From positions 1 through 16,894 of the forward strand of contig CAZEMA010000052.1 of the NCBI GenBank assembly GCA_964513155.1: a stretch of DNA of 16,894 nucleotides, in the 5' to 3' direction. Positions 1-5,943 of this stretch are shown here, piece after piece. Position numbers and translations under genes: made by a program. The DNA is from DATEAV01 sp964513155. Lineage in GTDB: Bacteria; Chloroflexota; Anaerolineae; Anaerolineales; E44-bin32. Positions within the stretch are counted from its first letter, which is position 1. Each line of letters begins with the position of its first letter. The notes beneath the pieces are model-generated. The model saw only the letters and a list, made by a program, of their open reading frames with translations. It did no database searches and was not told the origin of the DNA.

Positions 1-299
1 CCGAGAAACACAAAGAAGGGAATCAGGATGATCGGGAGCAGTGTCGCCCACGGGGAAGACCAGAACATCGGCAGAACGACAAGCAAGAGCACGCCACCAA
101 CCAGGCCGTAGAAGACGCCCTTCCACTTGTGGGGGATCTCTGACCAGATACGAACAATTGAGAACGGCTCCTGGGCACGACGGTGACGCTGCGCAATCGT
201 GCGTTCGAGCCTATGCTGCTTGGTCATCGGATCACGGGCTCTCAGTTGCCGGTCTCGCAACTGCCGGAGGCGTTCCTGCTCGGGGCTCGGCTTGTTCAT
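1..299 (-). CDS. Small membrane protein, N-terminal part (3' end outside window)
   Basis: The reading frame starts at ATG 299 and stays open to the window edge (99 codons seen). A good Shine-Dalgarno (AGAGGAGA) lies about 6 nt upstream of the ATG. The first ~55 residues are rich in Arg, Gln and Glu (MNKPSPEQERLRQLRDRQL...) and look like a charged, probably helical cytosolic region. Residues ~60-99 hold two hydrophobic stretches separated by a short SSPW turn, so an inner-membrane protein with an N-terminal cytosolic tail is likely. I do not recognise the family and assign no function. It may be co-transcribed with the upstream isomerase gene, which ends about 190 nt away on the same strand, but no promoter or terminator is obvious between them. 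Confidence 0.6.
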   Translation of the reverse strand, partial: MNKPSPEQERLRQLRDRQLRARDPMTKQHRLERTIAQRHRRAQEPFSIVRIWSEIPHKWKGVFYGLVGGVLLLVVLPMFWSSPWATLLPIILIPFFVFL

Positions 300-491
300 T
301 CGCGCTCTCCTCTGCGAGGGACTTGCCCGGCATCGAGGGTGCCAGGGGAGACCCGGTCTCTCTTCCACCCCTGCCTGATCCCCGATGCTGTGGCCCCTCC
401 CCTGGTCGGAACCATCACAGACCCCACGTTCCGGTCGAGAAAAGCAACCAACCTAGCCAATCGGCAGGGCCAGCTGCGGCAGGCTTCCCCT

Positions 492-1556
492 CTACGCCTC
501 TCCCTTGGTCAAACGTTGTTTGAGGCTCTCGATGGCCGCGACCGGCGTCGGGTCGACGCCATAGGCCATCGCCAGGTAGTAGCCGCTGTAGTCACCGAAG
601 TGGAGGCTGGTCCATTGCTGGGCCATCCGAGTCTCTCCTGCGGCCTGGACAACGTCCGTGTTGAAGCCCTCGACCATGAGGACCTCCCGGGTGGCCTCAA
701 TGCGCAGCCGGTTGCGGGGGTGGTTCAGGGACGCCTGCAGGAAGACGACCATGGTCTTGCCGGACAATGCCTCCGGATTCAGGACCCCCGCTACCAGGTT
801 GTGATCCGCCTCCGGAATCTCCTCAAACTGGGCGATGGCCTTCGCCAGTTCGCTGATCTGCGTTCGCCAGCGGCGGGCAACAGGCGCCAGGAGGTCGCTC
901 CCGATGATGGTGGGCCAGCGCTCGACCCACTGGCCGGCCATCCGCTTGGCGGGGTTTCGCACCACCGGAACCTCCGCTCTCAAGGCCTCTTGCTGCCTGC
1001 GCATGGCGGCCACGGCGTCGGCCAGTTCGGCCGCGGGATCGGGGATCAAACCCAGCCGGACCAGTACGGCCAGAAGCAGCCCAAAGGAGAACCCCACTGC
1101 GGTTCGAGGCTGGCCCTTGTGCTCGAACCGCCAGAGCGGCACGCCTGCTGCCTCCGCCCTGCGGGCAAGCTGTCCGCCCGTTGTCAACGCCACGAGGCGG
1201 GCGCCTACTTTCCGAGCGCGGTCAAAGGCCGAAAGGACCTCTTCGGTGTTACCCGAATGCGACGACGCCAGGACCAGGGTTTCTGGACCTGTGACGTAGG
1301 CTGGCAGGTCATAGCCCCGCCAAACGATCAGCGGCACCTGGATGGCCGGCAACGTGTAAGCCGCCACCAGGTCGCCGCCGATGGCTGAGCCCCCCATGCC
1401 ACACACCAGCACCTGCCGGATTCCCTCCCTGGCGGGCAAGGGCAGCGACTGGCCCAGATCCCAGGCGGCCGCCAATTGACCAGGTAGGCTGTCGATGTGC
1501 CCGAGCATGCCCGAGGGGTCAGTCACCCGCAGATGCTCCAGATCATCAAGATTCAT
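492..1556 (-). CDS. Bifunctional phosphoglucose/phosphomannose isomerase (PGI/PMI family)
   Basis: This 354-aa protein belongs to the SIS-fold family first described in archaea, which interconverts fructose 6-phosphate with glucose 6-phosphate and mannose 6-phosphate in the cytosol. Visible motifs are the glycine-rich sugar-phosphate loop GMGGSAIGGD (53-62) and SSHSGNTEE (98-106). Further on are ISELAKA with E236, and the family block EIPEADHN with H252. The E236-H252 spacing of 16 matches the catalytic Glu/His spacing I recall for Pyrobaculum PGI/PMI. A C-terminal LK (K346) fits the conserved lysine near the end. The block HFGDYSGYYLAMAYGVDP is typical of the family. I chose ATG 1556 because GGAGGAG lies just upstream and the family N-terminus fits; the frame is open further upstream but overlaps rsmI. 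The ATG overlaps the rsmI stop as ATGA, so translation is probably coupled. Confidence 0.9.
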   Translation of the reverse strand: MNLDDLEHLRVTDPSGMLGHIDSLPGQLAAAWDLGQSLPLPAREGIRQVLVCGMGGSAIGGDLVAAYTLPAIQVPLIVWRGYDLPAYVTGPETLVLASSHSGNTEEVLSAFDRARKVGARLVALTTGGQLARRAEAAGVPLWRFEHKGQPRTAVGFSFGLLLAVLVRLGLIPDPAAELADAVAAMRRQQEALRAEVPVVRNPAKRMAGQWVERWPTIIGSDLLAPVARRWRTQISELAKAIAQFEEIPEADHNLVAGVLNPEALSGKTMVVFLQASLNHPRNRLRIEATREVLMVEGFNTDVVQAAGETRMAQQWTSLHFGDYSGYYLAMAYGVDPTPVAAIESLKQRLTKGEA

Positions 1557-2422
1557 CTCTCCTCCAGCGTAAGCCGATATACCTGCCTGCGCTCCCAGCC
1601 GCTGGCCGCCGCGATCTTGCGGGCGGCTTCCGACCGGCTCAAACCCTCCGCCAGTTCCTCGGCCAGCGCCGCCCGCACTACCTCTTCGGGCCAGCGGCCC
1701 GCGGCCGAGGAGGCCGCTGACCCGGCGCTCGCCCTGGCAGAGGCCGCGCCAGCCGGGGCACCGCCGATGACCAGCGTGAACTCCCCCCGGGGGTCCGTCT
1801 CCTGGAAGTGGATCCGTGCTTCCCGCAACGTGCACCGCAGGATCGCCTCGTGCATCTTGGTCAGCTCGCGGCACACTGCCACCGGCCGTTCGCCCCCCAG
1901 AACCTCTTCCAGATCCTGCAGCGCCCGGCGCAGCCGGTGCGGGACCTCAAAGGCCAGAAGCGTCCGGGTTTCCTCGGCAAGGTCCTCCAGCGCCCTGCGG
2001 CGCTCTCCCTGCCGGCGGGGCAGGTAGCCGAGGAAGACGAATTCGTCCGTTGGCAGCCCGGAAACCACGAGCGCTGCCAGCGAGGCCGAAGGGCCGGGAA
2101 CCGGACAGACACTGTGGCCGGCACTCAGAGCGGCCCGGACCAGCTCGTAGCCTGGGTCGTTTAGGCCCGGCGTCCCTGCGTCCGAGACAAGGGCTACATC
2201 CCCTTCCGCCAGGGTGGAGAGGATCTGGTCGAGCCGGGTCAACTTGTTGTGCTCGTGATAGGAGACAAGCGGCGTGTGGATATCGAAGTGGCTGAGCAGT
2301 TTGCGCGTCTGACGGGTGTCCTCAGCGGCGATCAGGCGGGCCTGCCGCAGCATGCGCAGGGCGCGCAGCGTGATGTCCTCTAGATTCCCGATCGGCGTCG
2401 CTACCAGCAAGAGGCTGCCCAC
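1553..2422 (-). CDS. rsmI: 16S rRNA (cytidine1402-2'-O)-methyltransferase RsmI
   Basis: RsmI uses S-adenosylmethionine to 2'-O-methylate C1402 in the decoding centre of 16S rRNA. The 289-aa product (from GTG 2422) shows the family signatures LVATPIGNLEDI near the N-terminus, then AAEDTRQTRKLL, SDAGTPGLNDPGYELV and VPGPSA. The C-terminal region (…GLSRSEAARKIAAASGWERRQVY) is the helical tail usual for RsmI. An Ala/Ser-rich linker of about 25 residues (AGAASARASAGSAASSAAG) before this tail looks like an insert. The frame opens upstream to ATG 2479, but that start has no ribosome site and adds 19 residues unlike the family. GTG 2422 gives the family-like MGSLLLVATPIGN. The -10 box ends 6 nt before this GTG, so a leaderless mRNA is likely. 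The stop overlaps the next gene's ATG. Confidence 0.93.
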   Translation of the reverse strand: MGSLLLVATPIGNLEDITLRALRMLRQARLIAAEDTRQTRKLLSHFDIHTPLVSYHEHNKLTRLDQILSTLAEGDVALVSDAGTPGLNDPGYELVRAALSAGHSVCPVPGPSASLAALVVSGLPTDEFVFLGYLPRRQGERRRALEDLAEETRTLLAFEVPHRLRRALQDLEEVLGGERPVAVCRELTKMHEAILRCTLREARIHFQETDPRGEFTLVIGGAPAGAASARASAGSAASSAAGRWPEEVVRAALAEELAEGLSRSEAARKIAAASGWERRQVYRLTLEER

Positions 2423-2428
2423 GCCGGT

Positions 2429-2437
2429 ATTGTAGCA
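2429..2437 (-). promoter_or_regulatory. Extended -10 promoter of rsmI (leaderless)
   Basis: On the minus strand the sequence reads TGC TACAAT, an extended -10 element, ending 6 nt before the GTG start of rsmI. Transcription starting about 7 nt downstream of the box would begin at or next to the GTG. No -35-like hexamer is seen at 16-18 nt, which is common for extended -10 promoters. No Shine-Dalgarno precedes the GTG. Confidence 0.55.
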
Positions 2438-2496
2438 GACCGGGAGGCGAGGGGCCTCCCGGTCGACGTCGCTTGTCATCAGGATTCGTGAGGACT

Positions 2497-2528
2497 GCCG
2501 GCTTGGCCATCAAGGGCCTCAAGCCGGC
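2497..2528. repeat. Inverted repeat between csp and rsmI
   Basis: The left arm GCCGGCTTGGCC (2497-2508) pairs with the right arm GGGCCTCAAGCCGGC (2514-2528), apart from one bulge, around a short loop. It lies downstream of the cold-shock gene on the minus strand and could end its transcript. No U-tract follows in that direction, so the terminator role is uncertain. A second small palindrome (GACGGCG TC CGCCGTC, 2544-2559) lies between it and the csp stop codon. Confidence 0.5.
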
Positions 2529-2604
2529 TTGTTCCCGCGGCCTGACGGCGTCCGCCGTCGAGCGCCGCGCCTCTAGCTCGGTTGAGCGGAAACGGGGCTA
2601 GGGT

Positions 2605-2865
2605 CTAGGCTGGCTCGCTTCCGCTGGGCTCAACTGGCGGCGTCTCTACCGCGCGCACCGACACCGCCTGGGGGCCCTTGGGGGTGTCCTCCACCACGAA
2701 GGTTACGCGCTGGCCTTCTTCGAGATTCCGGTAACCTTCGCCTTCGATGCCGCTGAAGTGGACGAAGATCTCCTTCCCTCCGTCGTCCGGCGCGATGAAG
2801 CCGTACCCTTTCACCCGGCTGAACCACTTCACCGCCCCGCCCTTGCGATTGACCTCGGCTTCCAT
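2605..2865 (-). CDS. Cold-shock domain protein (CspA family)
   Basis: This 86-aa single cold-shock domain protein would bind single-stranded RNA or DNA in the cytosol as an RNA chaperone. The domain covers residues ~9-72: AVKWFSRVKGYGFI contains the RNP1-like motif (KGYGFI, 19-24), followed by RNP2 IFVHFS (33-38). The usual WFN is WFS here. The protein has a slightly longer N-terminus than classical Csp (MEAEVNRKG before the first strand). It also has a disordered Pro/Glu-rich C-terminal tail (PPVEPSGSEPA). ATG 2865 is preceded by a perfect AGGAGG, 9 nt away. A sigma70-type promoter lies about 135 nt upstream, leaving a structured leader of ~130 nt as in known cold-inducible csp genes. Whether this copy is cold-induced cannot be told from sequence. 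Confidence 0.93.
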   Translation of the reverse strand: MEAEVNRKGGAVKWFSRVKGYGFIAPDDGGKEIFVHFSGIEGEGYRNLEEGQRVTFVVEDTPKGPQAVSVRAVETPPVEPSGSEPA

Positions 2866-2994
2866 GGTGCTGTGCCTCCTTACCCTGAGTGCTCGTCCGG
2901 CAAGCGGCCTCGCCAGACAAAAGGCCGCCCGCGCGCCGTTCGGCGCGGACGGTCCTTGTCAAGCGAAGCAGCACGTACCGGAACGCATGGGCTC
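2866..2994 (-). promoter_or_regulatory. Structured 5' leader of the cold-shock mRNA
   Basis: If transcription starts about 7 nt after the -10 box at 3001-3006, the leader is ~129 nt. It can form two strong hairpins. One at about 2931-2946 has an all-GC stem (CGCGCC / GGCGCG) with a GAAC loop; past it, on the minus strand, a short run of four T appears. The second, at 2895-2918, has a 10-bp stem with two G-U pairs (GTCTGGCGAG / CTTGCCGGAC). It ends about 20 nt before the AGGAGG ribosome site. A temperature-responsive leader or attenuator is an inference from this layout. Confidence 0.5.
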
Positions 2995-3000
2995 ATATTC

Positions 3001-3029
3001 AGGATACCACGACTACGAAAACCCGTCAA
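3001..3029 (-). promoter_or_regulatory. Sigma70-type promoter of the cold-shock gene
   Basis: On the minus strand TTGACG (3029-3024) is followed after exactly 17 nt by TATCCT (3006-3001), preceded by TGG (extended -10). Both boxes are close to consensus and point at the csp gene. Confidence 0.65.
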
Positions 3030-3333
3030 CGCGGAGTGTGGGTTCGGGGCGTCCACGATGGGGACGGCGTTTTCTTTCCCCGACTTCGGAAGTCCCGGGG
3101 ACTTCCGAAGTCGGGGAAATCGCGCTCTGGTCCCCGCCAACGACAGCGCCACCCCCCCACAGCCTTACGGGCTTCCTGCCTCACCCCGTCCGCCTGTGGC
3201 CCAGGGCACGACGGCTGCCAGGGCTCGACGACACCGGGGGCATCCGGGTTGGCAAGCAGGTGACGCTGTCGCGTCCGAGGGGCGGCAGGAGAAACCTGCG
3301 CCTCGTAACGTGGCTGCAGTTCGTGAGCCTCAG
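3030..3333. other. Gene-free stretch between glycosyltransferase and csp
   Basis: No protein with recognisable family features can be read here on either strand. The frames that cross it are long GC-driven ones antisense to the flanking genes. It holds the 45-bp palindrome at 3075-3119 and a small hairpin (GACGC GACA GCGTC on the minus strand, about 3263-3276). I see no clear terminator for the glycosyltransferase. Confidence 0.5.
3075..3119. repeat. 45-bp perfect nested palindrome
   Basis: Arms of 22 nt (3075-3096 and 3098-3119) are exact reverse complements around a single central G. Each arm contains its own smaller palindrome: GACTTCGGAAGTC on the left and GACTTCCGAAGTC on the right. The DNA can therefore form one long hairpin, or two short ones. 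Outer arms begin TTTCCCC and end GGGGAAA. It looks like a dispersed repetitive extragenic palindrome; a bidirectional transcription stop is possible but no strong T-tract flanks it. Confidence 0.75.
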
Positions 3334-4077
3334 CTAGCGGTCGCGGCCGCCGCCGACCCAGTCGGGCCGGGTCAGCCGCCAGTCAGAGGCCCAGGGGAAG
3401 AACTGCCGCACCAGATACCTGCCAATCTCAGCAAACATCCGCAGGTGTTGCCACAAGCCACGCAGCCGGCCTGCCTTCTCGGTCTTCATGACGTGGGTGA
3501 CACCCGCCAAGCGTACTCTCTTCACCGGATAGTGGCTGCGATGGGCATGCAGACTGAGGGCCACTTCCACTCCGGCTCGAGCAGTGCCCAGCTCGGGCGC
3601 GGTCCGAAACAGAGGCCACCGGAGGCAGCGTTGGCCGCTGAGATACGGCGTCAGAACGTGCGAGATATCAGTCTGGAAACGCCCACGGCGGAAGAGCCCC
3701 AGGGCCATGGCATACTCGCCGCTCCGAACCGGGGCGATCAAGTCCTCGATGTGCTGAGGCTGAAGGCCGACCAGATCCGCGTCCAGGAGGACGATGAGAT
3801 CGCATTCGCTGAAGCCAACCCCCGTGACGATCGCCGCCGCCTTGCCGTAGTTGACCGGCAAGCGAATTGCCTGGACCCTGGGATCGCCGGCGCTCGCCGC
3901 CCGGACAACCTCCGCCGTCCCATCGGTCGAACCGTCATCGACAACAATGATCCTGGTCAAGCCGGTGGCCTGGCGAACCGCCTCCAGCACCGGCAGGATG
4001 TAATCCGCCTCGTTGAAGGCCGGAATAACCACTGCGACTGACGGGTCTCGCTGGGCCAGCGGGGCTCGATTCGTCAC
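3334..4077 (-). CDS. Family 2 glycosyltransferase (GT-A fold)
   Basis: This 247-aa soluble protein has the GT2 catalytic core. VAVVIPAFNEADYI begins the nucleotide-sugar binding fold. VVDDGSTDGT supplies the first Asp pair, and LLDADLVGL is the metal-binding DxD-type motif. Between them, LPVNYGKAAAIVTGV is typical of dolichyl-/polyprenyl-phosphate sugar synthases and glucosyl-phosphoglycerate-type enzymes. No membrane segment is seen, although the C-terminal half is Arg-rich and may touch the membrane. Donor and acceptor cannot be assigned. I chose GTG 4077 because AGGAAG lies 4 nt upstream and the predicted transcription start (about 4115) lies downstream of the alternative TTG at 4116. It is a single gene with its own promoter. 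Confidence 0.85.
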   Translation of the reverse strand: MTNRAPLAQRDPSVAVVIPAFNEADYILPVLEAVRQATGLTRIIVVDDGSTDGTAEVVRAASAGDPRVQAIRLPVNYGKAAAIVTGVGFSECDLIVLLDADLVGLQPQHIEDLIAPVRSGEYAMALGLFRRGRFQTDISHVLTPYLSGQRCLRWPLFRTAPELGTARAGVEVALSLHAHRSHYPVKRVRLAGVTHVMKTEKAGRLRGLWQHLRMFAEIGRYLVRQFFPWASDWRLTRPDWVGGGRDR

Positions 4078-4121
4078 GAGACTTCCTTTCACGGAATGGG
4101 GGATAGCGGGCCTCAACTACC

Positions 4122-4150
4122 AGTATAGACTACCTTGCCGTACCGTTCAA
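4122..4150 (-). promoter_or_regulatory. Sigma70-type promoter of the glycosyltransferase gene
   Basis: On the minus strand TTGAAC (4150-4145) is followed after exactly 17 nt by TATACT (4127-4122). Transcription would start near 4115, giving a leader of ~38 nt that contains the Shine-Dalgarno. This argues against the TTG start at 4116. Confidence 0.7.
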
Positions 4151-4169
4151 GTCGCGGCGCCCCTCGATC

Positions 4170-4203
4170 ACAGTAGGGGCGGTGCATGCACCGCCCCTAC
4201 TGT
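4170..4203. repeat. 34-bp perfect palindrome
   Basis: Positions 4170-4186 and 4187-4203 are exact reverse complements with no loop. The core reads AGGGGCGGTGCA / TGCACCGCCCCT. It lies between the end of the peptidase gene and the promoter of the glycosyltransferase, both on the minus strand. A closely similar motif (GTAGGGGCGG...CCGCCCCTAC) is, as I recall, widespread in intergenic DNA of Chloroflexota and cyanobacteria. It could end the peptidase transcript, but there is no T-tract. Confidence 0.8.
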
Positions 4204-4232
4204 TGCCTGCCAAGGATCCTGACGGCCGCCTC

Positions 4233-5813
4233 TCAGGACACGGCCTCCACGAAATAGCGGGGGTTGAGCGGCTCGCCGGTGGCGGTGGTGATGTGTGCGG
4301 CCCAATCCCGCTGCGCCCCCGGGCGGAAGATATTCTCGATGAGCCAGCGGCCAGCTTCCTTGCGACCGACGATACCGCCGGCCGCCTTCCGGACCCGGTC
4401 CCGGAACTGCATGGCGGCGAGGTAGCCCAGTTCATAGTTGTGATAGTAGACCGGGGCCAGGGCGACGTGGTACTTGGCGGCCCAGTCCGGTGTCTTGCGG
4501 CCTTCCGGACGCCGGAGGAGCTGATACTTCTCGACCAGATCCCACCACAACGTGTCGAGATCGCCCTCAGGATCGGCATACAGGGCGCGTTCGAAGTTGG
4601 TCATCACCAGGCACCAGCGGGTGAAGATCAGGCGAGCGGCGCGGTCGCGTTGCCTAGCCGCCTTGGCCACGCGTTCGGCGTCATCGGCCGGGACTCCCAG
4701 GATTCCAGTCAGCCATTCCTTGTCGAAGGTCAGCGAGCCCATCATTTGGGCGATGGCCTCGGTCGAGAGGGTATGAGGCGGCTCGCGTAGCAGCCATGGC
4801 AACGACGGGTCAACGAACTTATCGTAGACAGCGTGCCCGAGCTCGTGCAGCAGGGTTCCGCTCCAGCGGTGGTTGGGGACGAGGTTGTTCAGGGTACGAA
4901 TGTCGCCTTCGTGGTCGATATCGGTGCAGAAGGCGTGCTGGTTCTTCCCGGGGCGGGCGTAGAGATCGGAGCGAGCCAGAATGTCGCGCACCTCCATCCC
5001 CAGGCCGTCGTAGGTCGTGATCGCCAGGATGGTCGGGTCTTTTGGGGCGAAGAGGGCATCCATGTCCACTCCGCCCATCTCGGGGGCCTCCTGGAAGAAG
5101 CGGTCGCCGTAGTGCCACGGCCCGAGGTCGGTCACCGCGATGCCGAAGCGAGCTGCTCGATCGCGATCGATCTCGGCCTTGAGGCTGGCGAACGGTGCCC
5201 GCGTGGCCGTCTCAAGCGCCTCGAAGGTGCTCAGCAGCATGCCCTCGTCGATCTCATCCAGGGTCAGGGACTTGAGGAAGTGGTCGCGGAAGCCTTGTGC
5301 CTGGGCGGCAGCGTTGCGCACTCGAGCCAACTCGCGGATCGGATCGGCCACCTGCATCCCGACCTGCTTGCTGGCCTCCCAGGCCCGCTGGACTTCGGCT
5401 GAGTCCTTGCTCTTGGATAGGATTTCGTCCAGTTGGTTGTCGCTGAGCTCCTTGCCATCCACCTTGCCGCGGAAGTTGTAGTACTTCTGCCGCACGTCCG
5501 CCTCCAGCTGGGTGAGCTTCAGGATCGTGGCCTCATCCTGCTGGGCTTTGGCGGCAGCCAGGTAGATCACCTTCACCTGGCGGGCCGACAGCGGGTCGGG
5601 CGCCGCCCCAGACTCGTGAAGACGCTTGGCCAGGGCATGGCGGCCGGGGTCCGCCCAGAAGCGCATCAGGGCGGCCTGCCTTTCCTGTTCCCTCTGGTTG
5701 GCCTCCTCCGTGCCGGTCGTGGCGGCATCCCATCCCGCCTGGTTGTAGGACTTGTACAGCGGCTTGTACTGGTCGACGGTCTCGCTGATTAGACGCTCGA
5801 CTTCGCTGGCCAT
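4233..5813 (-). CDS. M2 (ACE-like) zinc metallopeptidase
   Basis: This 526-aa enzyme is a gluzincin. HELGH (323-327) supplies two zinc ligands and the general base E324. E352 in LSTEAIAQMMG is the third ligand, 29 residues after H323. The block KYHVALAPVYYHNYELGYL (from K447) lines up with the ACE segment KFHIPSSVPYIRYFVSF. H449 and Y460 therefore match the transition-state His and Tyr of ACE, with one extra residue between them. I therefore favour family M2 (peptidyl-dipeptidase) over M3. No signal peptide is visible, so it probably acts in the cytosol on peptides. ATG 5813 has AAGGAGA 7 nt upstream and an extended -10 promoter 35 nt upstream. It appears monocistronic. The exact peptide specificity is unknown. 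Confidence 0.85.
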   Translation of the reverse strand: MASEVERLISETVDQYKPLYKSYNQAGWDAATTGTEEANQREQERQAALMRFWADPGRHALAKRLHESGAAPDPLSARQVKVIYLAAAKAQQDEATILKLTQLEADVRQKYYNFRGKVDGKELSDNQLDEILSKSKDSAEVQRAWEASKQVGMQVADPIRELARVRNAAAQAQGFRDHFLKSLTLDEIDEGMLLSTFEALETATRAPFASLKAEIDRDRAARFGIAVTDLGPWHYGDRFFQEAPEMGGVDMDALFAPKDPTILAITTYDGLGMEVRDILARSDLYARPGKNQHAFCTDIDHEGDIRTLNNLVPNHRWSGTLLHELGHAVYDKFVDPSLPWLLREPPHTLSTEAIAQMMGSLTFDKEWLTGILGVPADDAERVAKAARQRDRAARLIFTRWCLVMTNFERALYADPEGDLDTLWWDLVEKYQLLRRPEGRKTPDWAAKYHVALAPVYYHNYELGYLAAMQFRDRVRKAAGGIVGRKEAGRWLIENIFRPGAQRDWAAHITTATGEPLNPRYFVEAVS

Positions 5814-5848
5814 CTCTGCTTCTCCTTGTCAGCGGCTACGCGAGGACA

Positions 5849-5857
5849 AGTATAGCA
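5849..5857 (-). promoter_or_regulatory. Extended -10 promoter of the M2 peptidase gene
   Basis: The minus strand reads TGC TATACT (5857-5849), an extended -10 element about 35 nt upstream of the ATG. No good -35 box is seen at 17 nt. The Shine-Dalgarno lies within the predicted leader. Confidence 0.6.
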
Positions 5858-5871
5858 GACGACGGACGATG
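5858..5871 (+). repeat. Two copies of a 7-bp repeat (GACGAYG)
   Basis: GACGACG and GACGATG stand in tandem, directly beside the peptidase -10 element. They match the units of the larger arrays at 12872-12954, so they may be a small member of the same family; chance is possible with only two copies. Confidence 0.4.
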
Positions 5872-5888
5872 GAGGGGGAAAGTGGTTG

Positions 5889-5913
5889 TAGAATAGCGTT
5901 AGCCCGTCGGGCT
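5889..5913 (+). promoter_or_regulatory. Possible coaBC promoter and leader hairpin
   Basis: TAGAAT (5889-5894) is a plausible -10 box about 50 nt before the coaBC ATG, but no matching -35 box is seen. Just after it AGCCCG T CGGGCT (5901-5913) can form a small hairpin in the leader. The divergent peptidase promoter lies about 35 nt away. Confidence 0.3.
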
Positions 5914-5943
5914 TCAGATCCTTGCCGATGGAATCGGGGAGTC

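Noticed and set aside
183..1388. Long plus-strand frame of 401 codons opposite the isomerase gene
   Set aside because: It is antisense to a clear PGI/PMI protein, has no family features and is explained by high GC content.
2758..4041. Plus-strand frame of 427 codons opposite the glycosyltransferase and csp
   Set aside because: It spans two real minus-strand genes and a palindrome, and its translation is low-complexity Arg/Pro-rich with no motifs.
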